From NCBI RefSeq assembly GCF_951793255.1, contig NZ_OX636706.1:248001-312000 (forward strand): DNA of 64,000 bases. Reading direction: 5' to 3'. Position numbers and translations under genes: made by a program. This stretch comes from Desulfovibrio piger (GTDB lineage: Bacteria; Desulfobacterota; Desulfovibrionia; Desulfovibrionales; Desulfovibrionaceae). Below the pieces are notes generated by a model. It searched no databases. It saw only the letters and a list, made by a program, of their open reading frames with translations, and was not told the DNA's origin. Every line of letters begins with the position of its first letter. Position 1 is the stretch's first letter. Shown here piece after piece: positions 8,458 to 18,153 of the stretch.

Positions 8458-9080
8458 AACAGCGTTACGACGATATCGACGAATATATTGCCGACCTCAA
8501 GATGGAGATCGCGGCCAACGAGCAGTGCGCTACCCATCACTACAACCTGGGCCTGGCCCTGCTGAGCAAGCGTGACTTCGTGGGCGCCGAAGAAGCCCTG
8601 CTCAACGCCGTGCGCAACTCCCCCCACCTGGCCGAAGCCTATGTGCAGCTCGGCGGCATCTGCCTGGAACGCGGCGACCTGGAAGGCTGCCTGCGCTACA
8701 ATGAAGAAGCCGCCCAGTGCCGCGCCAAGTTCCCCGTGCCGTGGAGCAACATCGCCTTCGTGCACCTGCAGCGCGGCGAGCCGGACAAGGCCATCACCGC
8801 CCTGAAAAAGGCCCTGAAGTGGGACCCCGACTTCGTGCAGGCCAAGAACGCCCTGACCACCGCCTACTACATGCAGGGCGACTTCGAAGCCTGCGAAAAG
8901 CTCTGCAAGGAGATCCTGGAAAAGGAACCCGCCTTCGCTCCCGCCTGGAACAACATGGCCCTTGCCCAGTTCGACCTTGGCAAGTACGCCGAAGCCCGCC
9001 AGTCCGCCGCCAAGGCCGCCGAGCTGGGCTTTGAAGTGCCCGAGGGCTTCCTGGAAGAGCTCAAGGCCAAGGGCGTCTAG
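8454..9080 (+). CDS. Tetratricopeptide-repeat protein
   Basis: A 208-residue soluble protein made of about five TPR units from residue 20. Clear repeats are ATHHYNLGLALLSKRDFVGA, PHLAEAYVQLGGICLERGDL, PVPWSNIAFVHLQRGEPDKA, DPDFVQAKNALTTAYYMQGD and APAWNNMALAQFDLGKYAEA. TPR arrays bind partner proteins; the partner is probably one of the two operon neighbours. There is no signal peptide. Start overlaps the previous gene by ATGA. A very strong hairpin follows 43 bases after the stop. Confidence 0.9.
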   Translation: MKQRYDDIDEYIADLKMEIAANEQCATHHYNLGLALLSKRDFVGAEEALLNAVRNSPHLAEAYVQLGGICLERGDLEGCLRYNEEAAQCRAKFPVPWSNIAFVHLQRGEPDKAITALKKALKWDPDFVQAKNALTTAYYMQGDFEACEKLCKEILEKEPAFAPAWNNMALAQFDLGKYAEARQSAAKAAELGFEVPEGFLEELKAKGV

Positions 9081-9123
9081 TACACGACGCGCGCCATCGC
9101 TGCCCTGAGGCAGTGTCTTTTTG

Positions 9124-9173
9124 ATGAGGGGGAGAGGAGACCTTTTTGAAAAAAGGTCTCCTCTCCCCCTCAT
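9124..9173. terminator. Perfect 24-bp palindromic terminator hairpin
   Basis: Bases 9124-9147 and 9150-9173 are perfect reverse complements, with only GA between them. The arms read ATGAGGGGGAGAGG then AGACCTTTTT, so the top of the hairpin is A/T-rich. It would end the YkgJ-TPR operon. Similar G5-rich hairpins occur at 28889-28928 and 49272-49298. Confidence 0.75.
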
Positions 9174-9439
9174 GCTCCCCCGCTCCTCCCAAAAACTTTT
9201 ATTCTGGTCTGTATGGCGGGTCCCCGTCTTCGGATGACGGACACGTCATCCCCCCCTGACCGCCAAGGGACAGACATGACCGGACTGGGGGAGTGAGCAC
9301 CCGTCCGCGCCTGCCGCCTCCGAAAAGTCTTTTTCGCACGAAGCCGGTCCCGTCCCGACTCCTTCGCATCAAGCGGCCCGCATACTGCCCCGCCAACAGA
9401 CAGCACGCCAACATAATGACGTCATTATCCCGCCTGAAA
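9174..9439. other. Non-coding stretch before IS200 copy 1
   Basis: About 265 bases without a supportable gene. The overlapping reading frames here have no ribosome sites and odd composition. No RNA gene or repeat was seen apart from the flanking hairpins. Confidence 0.4.
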
Positions 9440-9477
9440 ACAGGAAACGGGCAGCCATACGGCTGCCCGTTTCCTGT
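9440..9477 (-). terminator. Hairpin, probably the ttcA terminator displaced by the IS
   Basis: A perfect 17-bp stem (ACAGGAAACGGGCAGCC at 9440-9456, pairing with 9461-9477) with a 4-base loop. On the minus strand it is followed by TTTTC. It abuts the IS200 end at 9478, so the element sits between the ttcA-like gene and its natural terminator. Confidence 0.6.
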
Positions 9478-10082
9478 ATTGAACACTCCACCGGCTAAAG
9501 CCGGTGGATTCACCGTGGCGACTAAAGTCGCGTTCCGGCTAAAGCCGGTATGGCCCCTGCTGAAGCAGGCTGAAGTCATTCCCCCTCAATTCGGAAGGTT
9601 TCATCTGCATCTTCCTGTTGCGTGATGTATTGCTTAATGACCTCATCGGTCACATTGCCACTGCTGCAACAGAAATAGCCACGCGCCCACATATGACGTC
9701 CCCAGTACTGGCGGCGCAACAATGGAAATTCATTTATCATGGCATGCGCGGTTCGGCCTTTCAGTTGTTGCATCAACTTGCTCACAGCAAGGCTTGGTGA
9801 AATCGAAACGAAAAGATGGATATGGTCGGGTGCTATATGTCCTTTGAGAATTTCCACCTGATGCTTTTCACAGATGCCGCGTATCAGCGACCTGGCTCTC
9901 TGGGCGATGTCGCCTGACAAAATCTTTTTCCTGTACTTGGTTATCCAGACCAGGTGCAGGTGAATTGAAAAAACACTGTGGGAGCCTTTACGATAATTGC
10001 TCATGCCCACAGACTACAAAAGAAACGCTAAAGCCGCCACCTAAAGGTGGGGGTTTTACCCCTCCCTGAGTGGGACAATAAA
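9478..10082 (-). mobile_element. IS200/IS605-family element, copy 1 (605 bp)
   Basis: Same sequence as copies at 22793-23397 and 58952-59556, judged by eye. All three share TTTATT before the tnpA-proximal end (minus strand 10082-10077 here) and CAAT at the distal end, so the exact ends are uncertain by up to six bases, as expected for this family, which makes no target duplication. The distal end holds four tandem stem-loops with TTTA or TTCA loops, and the proximal end one (CCACC-TTTA-GGTGG). Only a Y1 transposase is encoded; there is no tnpB. Confidence 0.93.
9576..10004 (-). CDS. tnpA: IS200-type Y1 (HUH) transposase, copy 1
   Basis: Catalyses single-strand excision and insertion of the element. 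The HUH motif is His-Ile-His in PDHIHLFVSI and the nucleophile is Tyr128 in VIKQYITQQ, counting from the in-frame GTG six bases upstream. The ATG at 10004 (MSNYRKGSHSVFSIHLHLVW) gives 142 residues; the GTG at 10010 adds two. The length is normal for a complete enzyme with no stop or frameshift. The protein is identical to copies 2 and 3. Confidence 0.95.
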   Translation of the reverse strand: MSNYRKGSHSVFSIHLHLVWITKYRKKILSGDIAQRARSLIRGICEKHQVEILKGHIAPDHIHLFVSISPSLAVSKLMQQLKGRTAHAMINEFPLLRRQYWGRHMWARGYFCCSSGNVTDEVIKQYITQQEDADETFRIEGE

Positions 10083-10132
10083 GCGCGTTTGGGGGAGGAT
10101 GGAGGGCCCGGGGGAAGGCCTCCCTTTGGGCG

Positions 10133-10939
10133 CTAGCTAAAGGGGGTCCCTTCCCCCCGGACAAACGCCCCGCTCTCCTGCTCTCCGGCATCCGTCACAT
10201 CAGGCAGGCTGTTCTTTTCCAGCTGCCAGCGGCTCAGGCCGTTGAGGATGCAGCGGCGGGAATCCTTGGCCACGCCGTACAGGGCCTTGAGGGTCTCGCC
10301 CATGTCGCTGCGGGCGGTATTGCCGGCCGAAGGGCAGGCATTGGCCCACAGGGGCAGCTCCCACTGCTTGGCGGCCTTGATGATGTACTTTTTCTCCACC
10401 AGCAGCAGCGGCCGGATCAGATGCAGCTTGCCGCCGAAGAAGGGCTCGTTCATGCTCATGCCGTCCACGCGGCCGTTGCGGCACAGGTTCATGAAAAAGG
10501 TGGAGACCAGATCCTCGGCATTGTGCCCCAGGGCCAGATGGGTGAGCTTGTACTGCGAACAGAGCTCGAACAGGCGTTTGCGGCGCAGCCAGGCGCAGCG
10601 GAAACAGGGGGAACGGCGCTGGTTCTCGGCCGAATGGGCGTGCGGGCCGAAGTCCGTCACCTCCAGATGCGAGGGGATGCCGTGCTGCGAGAGCCAGGCG
10701 GCCAGCGGCATATGGCTTTGCGAATCGAAGCCGGGATTGAGATGGATGGCCATGATCTCGAAACGGAAGGGCACGATGCCCTGCCGGATATGCAGGGTCT
10801 TGAGCAGCACGAAGCTGTCCACCCCGCCGGAAACGGCCACGCCGATGCGGCAGCCGGGCCAGATCATGCCGGTCTGCTGCATGGCCTTGCCGGCGCTCTT
10901 GACGCAGACCTCCTGCGCATAGGAGCGTTTTTCGCGCAT
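10133..10939 (-). CDS. TtcA-family tRNA 2-thiocytidine-type ATPase
   Basis: A cytoplasmic PP-loop enzyme of 268 residues, likely to adenylate a tRNA base (C32 in known TtcA) before thiolation. The ATP-binding motif SGGVDS is at residues 37-42. The cluster Cys pair Cys112 and Cys115 lies in SPCFRCAWLRRKRLFELC, and LALGHNAEDLVSTFFMNL is a typical family segment. The start is ATG 10939, with AGGAGG five bases upstream; longer frames enter the rpoZ promoter region. The C-terminal 20 residues (DAGEQESGAFVRGEGTPFS) look poorly conserved. IS200 copy 1 lies just downstream. Confidence 0.85.
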   Translation of the reverse strand: MREKRSYAQEVCVKSAGKAMQQTGMIWPGCRIGVAVSGGVDSFVLLKTLHIRQGIVPFRFEIMAIHLNPGFDSQSHMPLAAWLSQHGIPSHLEVTDFGPHAHSAENQRRSPCFRCAWLRRKRLFELCSQYKLTHLALGHNAEDLVSTFFMNLCRNGRVDGMSMNEPFFGGKLHLIRPLLLVEKKYIIKAAKQWELPLWANACPSAGNTARSDMGETLKALYGVAKDSRRCILNGLSRWQLEKNSLPDVTDAGEQESGAFVRGEGTPFS

Positions 10940-11021
10940 ATGTCCTCCTGCCCCGCAGGGCATGTGTTGCGTTGATCGAAGGCGGCAGACAGGGCAGGGA
11001 CGATTTTCCGCGCCTCTGGCC

Positions 11022-11050
11022 TTGACAGCCGCACAAAAGACCAATAGCAT
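11022..11050 (+). promoter_or_regulatory. Sigma-70 promoter of rpoZ-dnaJ
   Basis: TTGACA (11022-11027), a 17-base spacer and TAGCAT (11045-11050), 118 bases upstream of rpoZ. Confidence 0.65.
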
Positions 11051-11167
11051 AACTCGCTTGGGCAGGCAAAGAGTTCTGCCCCTATTGCGCCGCGCCCGCT
11101 GCTGTCGGGTACGGCGGCATTCATTTTTACACTCCGCCCGCTGTCTCGCGGGCAAGCCGGAGGAACT

Positions 11168-12534
<1,367 letters not shown>

Positions 12535-12586
12535 GGCGCTGATGCGCGCGAGGACAGGAGCCCACCTCACAAACGAGCTCTTATGC

Positions 12587-12626
12587 AAAAGGGTGACAGT
12601 CGCCAGGACTGCCACCCTTTTTCTTT
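12587..12626 (+). terminator. Terminator of rpoZ-dnaJ
   Basis: AAAAGGGTG pairs with CACCCTTTT, with an inner CAGTC/GACTG pairing, followed by TTCTTTT. The stem spans 12587-12622. Confidence 0.85.
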
Positions 12627-12808
12627 TATGCAAGCTTTCTGCGGCGCGGGCCGACATGTCCGCCCGGCGCTGTCGGGGCTGACACCATAAGGGAACGGCC
12701 GCCGGCAAAAGCGTGAATCCCGCTGCGCCTGCGCCCTCATGGTGCCGGCCGGATGCTGCCGTCCAGCCCTTCGTCCGGCTCACGGGCCCCGGCATCCTGT
12801 CGTCCCGG

Positions 12809-15800
12809 CTAGACGCCTTGCCCCTCCTGCATGACCAGGGCCCGCAGGCTCCGGTAATCCACCTTGCCCGACCCCAGCAAAGGCAGGGCCGCCAGCCGCC
12901 GCACCCGGCGCAGCATGTACAGGGCGGAAAGACCTTCCTCCCGCAACACGGCATTGGCCTCTTCGCGCTCCAGAGGCAGGGTCGTGAACAGCACCAGCAC
13001 GGTCTGCCCCTCCTCTTCCAGCGCATCCACGGCCAGGACCGGGCCTTCCTGTCCGGCAGGGGCCATGAAATGACGCCCCAGCACGGCCTCCATCTGCGGC
13101 AGGGAGATCATCTCCCCGCCCAGCTTGACGAAACGCTCCCGCCGTCCCGCAAAGGTCATATGCCCGTCGCTGTCCGCCCGCACCAGATCGCCGGTGCAGT
13201 ACCAGTCCTCGCCGTCCAGATGCAGGAAAGGCGAGGCCGGGCCGCCGTCGCTGCCCTGCCCCAGATAGCCGCCGAACACATTGGGGCCCCGCACCAGCAG
13301 CAGGCCTGTCTCTCCGGCCGCCAGCCGCTGCCGGGGCTCCTGCACGGATACGATGGCCGTCCGCACCGAAGGCAAAGGCTGACCGATGGTACCCGTGCGG
13401 GCATCCGTGGGCAGGTTGAGGCTGATGACCGGCGAACACTCCGTGACGCCGTAGCCCTCGCACAGCAGCCCGCCGCCGCTCAGGCGGGCAAAATCATCAT
13501 AAAGGCGCTGCGGACAGGCTTCCGCCCCCACGAAGGCCACGCGCAACGATGCCAGATCCCCGGGCCGGGCCTGCCGCAACATACCGTCCAGGAAGGTGGG
13601 GGCGGCCACCAGCAGGGTCGGCCGCCACTGGCGGCATACGGCATCCAGACGGGCGCCTTCCGTGGGATTGGCGTGGAAGACCATCGGCACGCCGAAGCAA
13701 AGCGGCAGCACGATGTTGCCCGTGAGGCCCAGCGTATGGAAGGGCGGCAGCATGGCCAGCATGGCGTCGTGGCTGTCCAGGGCCAGGATGGCCGCCACGT
13801 CCCGGCAGTTGGCCAGGATGTTGTCATGGCTGAGCGGCACGCCCTTGGCTGCCGCCGACGAGCCCGAGGTGAACAGGATGGCCGCCGGCGGGGACAGCTT
13901 TCGGGGCACGGCGCAGCCTTCGAGCCCGGCCAGCGAGAGGAGCGCACGGCAGGCGGCCTCCAGCCGCAGACAGGGGGACAGGGAGGCTGCCGTATCTTCC
14001 AGCGGCAGCCATGCGGCCCCGGCCTCTCCGGCGGCTTCGCGCAGGCCGCTGCCTTCCAGACGATCCAGCAGGGCCCGGGCACTGAGGATATGCCGCACCC
14101 CGGCCAGACGCAGACAGTGGCCCAGATTGCGCGGCCCTGTGGTCCAGTTCAGCATGACCGGCGTCTGTCCGGCCAGCAGCACGGCCAGCCAGGCCACACA
14201 AGCCGCTGACGAGGCGGGCAGCATGATGCCCACCCGCTGTCCGCTGCCCAAACGGCGGCGCAGATGCAGGGAAAGGGCCACGGCCCGTATCCAGAACGCA
14301 CGCGCCGTCAGTATCCGGCCGTTGTCGGCCAGCAGGGGGCGGGACGGGGCGCGCCGCAACTGCCGCAGCATGACCAGCGGCAGATTGGGAGCATCAGGCA
14401 GGCTGAGCGCCCGGGCGGGACGGGCCCGCACGGCATCCAGCCAGGGGGAGGGCTCTTCCGGCGCTTCCGCTGTGGCGGCCTCCGGCATCTGCCCGGCGGC
14501 CAGCAGCAGACAGTCCCCCACCGTTCGCAAGCCTTCCAGACTGGCGGGAGCGTGGCCAAAGCGCTCTTCCAGCCGCACGGCCAGTTCCGTCAGGGCCAGA
14601 CTGTCCAGCCCCAGGTCAGTGTCCAGACGCAGGTCTTCCTTGAGGCTGCCCCACTCCGGGCCCAGAGGCGACGCTTCCGCCAGCAGGCGCAGCACGGCTT
14701 CCCTGTCGGCAGCGGCAAGCGGGGGCGGCGTGGCGGCCATCCGGGCCGATACAGCGCCTGTGCCCGCCCCGGACGGGACCTCGGCACGCCAGGGAAAAAG
14801 GATCTGCGGGCAGGCCTTTTCGCCGCCGTCGGCATCATAAAAAGACTCCAGCAGCGCATTGTACGGCCGGACGCCCTCCCCGGGCATGGGACGGCGGGAC
14901 GGCAGAGCGCAGGTGATGCGCACCTCCCGCCGGGGCAGGAAGAACAGGCCGTGACAGAGCAGCGACACCAGCCCGCGCAGCAGGGCCCGGCCCAGCACGG
15001 GCTCGCCTGCGGCCCAGCTGAAGGACGAGCCCCAGAGGCCGCGCGTGCGCACGAGGACCAGACCGCAGTCGGGCACGGCCTGCAGCAGACGGTACGCGCC
15101 GCTGTTGCCGCCCAGATGGGTAGCGCCGTCCCGGCTCAGGCCGCCGGAGGGATACAAAAGGACGTTCTCGCCCCGGGCCAGCGCAGCGGCGCAGCTGTCC
15201 AGCGCTTCCCTCACTTGGTCACGGGCGGAGAGACCGTCACGGCGCAGATCCGGCAGGGAGATGCAGCCCGTCAGCGCGGCCACCGGCCGCAACCACGGGC
15301 GGCGTATCTGATGGCTGTCCGCCAGCGGCCGCAAATCGAAAGCGGCAAGATGCGTACACAGCAGGGCCGGGTCCATGAAGGCGGGATGGTTGGGCAGCAC
15401 GAGCACGCCCCTGCCCCGCTCACGCGCCCGCGCCACTTCGGCCTGCAGGACATCCAGCCCTTCCAGACGGACACGGTAACGCAGGGAGAGCAAATAGCGG
15501 CCGCAGCCCAGCAGCATGCGGGAGAACAGGATACGGACACGCGAAGCGGCCCGGCGAGGCCCCCGGGGCCCGTCCGCCTTCGCCTCGTCGTCCCCCGCCC
15601 CACCGCTGCTGCCGCCATCGTCGCCATTAGGAAAAGCGGCCTTGAGGCGACGGGCAAAAAAGACGGCCCAGATCAGGGTAAGGCCGCCCAGCAGCATGTG
15701 GGCTACGGAAGGCGGCAGGAAGGACAGCAGGGCATAGACCGGCCCGGCCAGGGCCATGCCGGAAAAGGAAAAGAAATTGCTGGTGCCGAGGATGCGGCCC

Positions 15801-16858
15801 TTTTCCTCCGCTGCCGGAAGCAGCTGGATCTGGCTGGACACCGGCACGATATACAGGCTGCCGCAGATGCCCACCGCCGCATAACAGGCAAAGAGCAGGC
15901 CGAAGCGGAAGGCCTCGGGCGCGGCGGGCACGCCACCGGCGACCGCCAGCAACAGGCCGATACCGGCGCAGGCGCGGGGCACGCTCCGCCGCCAGTCCCC
16001 ACGGGCACGACGGGCCGCCAGCCCGGCCCCGGCACAGATGCCCAGCATGAGCCCGCCGGGCAGCAGGCTGGCCATGGTGGGGCCAAGGCCCAGCTGGGCC
16101 ACGCCGTAGGCATTGATCTCCAGCAGGACGAGGGTGGACAGGGTGTAGAAAAAGACATCGCCGCACAGGCACCAGAAGATGCCCTGGCGGGCACGCAGGC
16201 GCCACAAGTCGCGGGCGGAATCCAGGGCCCCCAGCCAGGGGAAGGGCGGCAGATCTTCCTTGCGGGCGGCAGCGGGCCGGTAGGGGATGAAGAACACGGA
16301 GAGCAGGCCCAGCACCGCCACACCCACGGCCACGGCAGCCACCAGCCAGCGCCCGAAGGGGATCTCCGTGGCGAGCCACTGCCGTTCCAGGGCCCCGCCT
16401 GCCAGCGTGATGCCCAGCAGGATGGAGGCCGTGGTGGCCAGCTTGAACAGGGCGTTGACCCGGGGCACGTCCTCGCGGGCGAACAGTTCCGGCAGGGAGC
16501 CGTTGAGGGCCGGGCTGAACAGGGTGGCGCTGGCCCCCATGCAGAAGAGCATGGCCAGCATGCCGCTCCAGTGCAGCTGGAGCAGCCCCCAGCCCCCGGC
16601 CAGCATGGCGCACACTTCCAGGGCCTTGGCCGCCAGTACCAGACGGCACTTGGGATAGCGGTCGGCCAGCCAGCCAGCCCAGGCGGAGAACAGGACGAAG
16701 GGCAGCGAAAAAAGCACGGTGCCCCAGGCCTGCACGGCCGTATGGCCCATGCTCACGGCCAGCAGCAGGATGGCCTGCTTGAAGAAGTTGTCGTTGAAGG
16801 TGCCGAGGGTATAGCTCACCCCCAGCGAGACGGTCTGTCGCAAAAATCGCCTGCTCAT
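12809..16858 (-). CDS. Four-module phospholipid repair protein: MFS (LplT-like), PlsC acyltransferase, ACP, acyl-ACP/CoA ligase (Aas)
   Basis: A 1349-residue inner-membrane protein for uptake and re-acylation of lysophospholipids. Residues 1-420 form a 12-helix MFS domain like the lysophospholipid flippase LplT (start MSRRFLRQTVSLGVSYTLGT). About 450-690 is a glycerophosphate-type acyltransferase with the HX4D motif NHPAFMD near 490. About 720-790 is an acyl-carrier domain whose phosphopantetheine Ser (near 751) sits in TDLGLDSLALTELA. From about 830 to the end is an AMP-forming ligase with FTSGSSAAAKGVPLSH, GYGVTECSPVI, YCTGDLVRADSDG and GRRERFVKLGGEM. The start is ATG 16858, with AAGGAG six bases upstream. 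E. coli splits this into LplT and Aas; the embedded ACP is less usual. An ArsR regulator lies 67 bases upstream on the same strand and probably controls it. Confidence 0.93.
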   Translation of the reverse strand: MSRRFLRQTVSLGVSYTLGTFNDNFFKQAILLLAVSMGHTAVQAWGTVLFSLPFVLFSAWAGWLADRYPKCRLVLAAKALEVCAMLAGGWGLLQLHWSGMLAMLFCMGASATLFSPALNGSLPELFAREDVPRVNALFKLATTASILLGITLAGGALERQWLATEIPFGRWLVAAVAVGVAVLGLLSVFFIPYRPAAARKEDLPPFPWLGALDSARDLWRLRARQGIFWCLCGDVFFYTLSTLVLLEINAYGVAQLGLGPTMASLLPGGLMLGICAGAGLAARRARGDWRRSVPRACAGIGLLLAVAGGVPAAPEAFRFGLLFACYAAVGICGSLYIVPVSSQIQLLPAAEEKGRILGTSNFFSFSGMALAGPVYALLSFLPPSVAHMLLGGLTLIWAVFFARRLKAAFPNGDDGGSSGGAGDDEAKADGPRGPRRAASRVRILFSRMLLGCGRYLLSLRYRVRLEGLDVLQAEVARARERGRGVLVLPNHPAFMDPALLCTHLAAFDLRPLADSHQIRRPWLRPVAALTGCISLPDLRRDGLSARDQVREALDSCAAALARGENVLLYPSGGLSRDGATHLGGNSGAYRLLQAVPDCGLVLVRTRGLWGSSFSWAAGEPVLGRALLRGLVSLLCHGLFFLPRREVRITCALPSRRPMPGEGVRPYNALLESFYDADGGEKACPQILFPWRAEVPSGAGTGAVSARMAATPPPLAAADREAVLRLLAEASPLGPEWGSLKEDLRLDTDLGLDSLALTELAVRLEERFGHAPASLEGLRTVGDCLLLAAGQMPEAATAEAPEEPSPWLDAVRARPARALSLPDAPNLPLVMLRQLRRAPSRPLLADNGRILTARAFWIRAVALSLHLRRRLGSGQRVGIMLPASSAACVAWLAVLLAGQTPVMLNWTTGPRNLGHCLRLAGVRHILSARALLDRLEGSGLREAAGEAGAAWLPLEDTAASLSPCLRLEAACRALLSLAGLEGCAVPRKLSPPAAILFTSGSSAAAKGVPLSHDNILANCRDVAAILALDSHDAMLAMLPPFHTLGLTGNIVLPLCFGVPMVFHANPTEGARLDAVCRQWRPTLLVAAPTFLDGMLRQARPGDLASLRVAFVGAEACPQRLYDDFARLSGGGLLCEGYGVTECSPVISLNLPTDARTGTIGQPLPSVRTAIVSVQEPRQRLAAGETGLLLVRGPNVFGGYLGQGSDGGPASPFLHLDGEDWYCTGDLVRADSDGHMTFAGRRERFVKLGGEMISLPQMEAVLGRHFMAPAGQEGPVLAVDALEEEGQTVLVLFTTLPLEREEANAVLREEGLSALYMLRRVRRLAALPLLGSGKVDYRSLRALVMQEGQGV

Positions 16859-16925
16859 GCGCACTCCTTGCAGCATCCGTGCATGGCGGCGATCCCTGCC
16901 AAAGCCCCTGCCCAGCCGGGCAGGC

Positions 16926-17261
16926 TCAGGAACGGTCGCCCTGCTCCGCGGCCAGCTCGGCCAGCGCGTAATCCCGCACCCGGTCGAGCATCTCCACGGC
17001 AAAGGGCAGGTCGCGCCGGTAAAGCACTTCCCGGCCCTGCCGCCGGGGGATCAGCAGCCCGGCCCGTACGAGGACGTTCACATGATGGCTCACGGCCGTA
17101 CGGCTCAGGCCCACGGTCGCCACAAGGCTGCTGAGGCTGATGCTCTCCCCGGGCTCGAAGAGCAGAAGGATCTTCTGCCGGGTGGCGTCCCCCATGGCGG
17201 AAAAGACCCGCGCCACGCGTTCCCAGTCGTCCGGCAGGGCGGTGATATACGAGGAATTCAT
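16926..17261 (-). CDS. ArsR-family HTH regulator, probable repressor of the acyltransferase fusion gene
   Basis: A 111-residue winged-helix protein. The ATG 17261 start (MNSSYITALPDDWERVARVF) is preferred over the frame start at 17303, which lies inside the promoter. The recognition region reads ISLSSLVATVGLSRTAVSHHVN, followed by the wing RRQGREVLYRRDLP. ArsR members are usually repressors released by a ligand. The classical metal-binding ELCVC motif is absent, so a lipid or other non-metal signal is more likely (inference). It is the first gene of a unit with the large fusion, and two operator-like repeats overlap its promoter. Confidence 0.85.
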   Translation of the reverse strand: MNSSYITALPDDWERVARVFSAMGDATRQKILLLFEPGESISLSSLVATVGLSRTAVSHHVNVLVRAGLLIPRRQGREVLYRRDLPFAVEMLDRVRDYALAELAAEQGDRS

Positions 17262-17301
17262 GCCCTTGGTGTAGACGCTGGGAAAGTATGCTGTCAACAT
17301 C

Positions 17302-17348
17302 AAACTAAAAAAGTAGTTTTATCGTGTCAACTAAAAAACTAGTTTTAT
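17302..17348 (-). promoter_or_regulatory. Promoter with two operator-like palindromes, period 26 bp
   Basis: On the minus strand TTGACA (17330-17325), a 17-base spacer and TAGTTT (17307-17302) form a promoter for the ArsR gene. Two 22-base direct repeats (17301-17322 and 17327-17348) overlap it. One contains AAACTA-N6-TAGTTT, the other the perfect palindrome AAACTAGTTT. They lie about 2.5 helical turns apart and would suit autoregulation by the ArsR dimer. Confidence 0.6.
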
Positions 17349-17677
17349 AGTTTTAATGCCCGCCCTCCCCGCCTGCAGGCTCCAGGGGCACACGCCCTGC
17401 CAGCCGGAACGAGGAACGTTTTCCCTATACAGGGCACAAAAAAGCAGGGCCGCACAGCACCGGTGCAGCCCTGCCGATATCGATAATTTCAAGATAGATG
17501 TTTACATGTTATGACTAAAAATACCGCCACATGCCCCGCAACGGCGATGCCGGCCTGACCGCAACGCGGGGACGGACTGCACCTCCATGCCGTAAAGGCC
17601 CATCCGCCCGCACGGGACGGATGCCCACGCCACGGCACAGCTCCTTCATCCTCTTGCCCGCCGCAGGCTCACGGGGT
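17349..17677 (-). terminator. Gap holding the terminator of the MFS-flavoprotein operon (stem 17444-17475)
   Basis: On the minus strand GCAGGGCTGCACCGG pairs with its partner arm ending GCCCTGC and is followed by TTTTTT (17443-17438). Otherwise this 330-base gap shows no gene or repeat. Confidence 0.65.
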
Positions 17678-18139
17678 TCAGGCCGGGGAAGCCGAAGCCA
17701 GTCGCGTCATGGGCAAGCGCTCCGGCAGCTCCTGCGGCAGGGACAGGCGCAGGGCCCTCCCCCCGTCCAGAGCCACGGCCAGCACAGCGCAGACGCGCAA
17801 CTCGGCCCGTCCCGGCTCCTCCGGCAGGGCCCCCAGGCACAAGAAAAAGGCCAGGCCTTCGGCCCGGCAACTCCCCAGCAGGGCGTGCTCGGCCGCTGTC
17901 AGCCGCAGGGGGCCGGTGCAGCCCAAAGCGCAGGCCTCGCCCAGCAGCAGGCCCTCTTCCGGCTGTCCGGCCGGATGCAGCACGCCCACAGGGCTCCCCG
18001 GCTCCCGGCGCCAGAAATGGAAGTCCGCCGCAGCGGGGAAATCTTCCAGCCCGGCCGGAAAATGCCACTGCGCCGGGACAGCCTCCCCTGCCGGGGACAG
18101 GGGGCTGAACAGCAGCGCGGCGTCTTCCGCCTCCGTCAT
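17678..18139 (-). CDS. Unrecognised protein, third gene of the MFS-flavoprotein operon
   Basis: A 153-residue soluble protein starting MTEAEDAALLFSPLSPAGEA at ATG 18139, 14 bases after the flavoprotein stop. The sequence is rich in Ala, Leu and Gly (LLLGEACALGCTGPLRLTAA, FLCLGALPEEPGRAELRVCA). The central FPAGLEDF and the later beta-strands recall FliW faintly, but too weakly to name it. The weak G-rich ribosome site suggests coupling to the upstream gene. Confidence 0.6.
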   Translation of the reverse strand: MTEAEDAALLFSPLSPAGEAVPAQWHFPAGLEDFPAAADFHFWRREPGSPVGVLHPAGQPEEGLLLGEACALGCTGPLRLTAAEHALLGSCRAEGLAFFLCLGALPEEPGRAELRVCAVLAVALDGGRALRLSLPQELPERLPMTRLASASPA

Positions 18140-18153
18140 CCCGCCCTGCCGGA

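Noticed and set aside
9199..9579. 126-residue minus-strand frame before IS200 copy 1
   Set aside because: It runs through the hairpin and IS end, has no ribosome site and shows no protein-like pattern.
17678..18139. FliW-like flagellar factor
   Set aside because: Only FPAGLEDF and overall length suggest it; the rest does not fit and no flagellar genes adjoin it.
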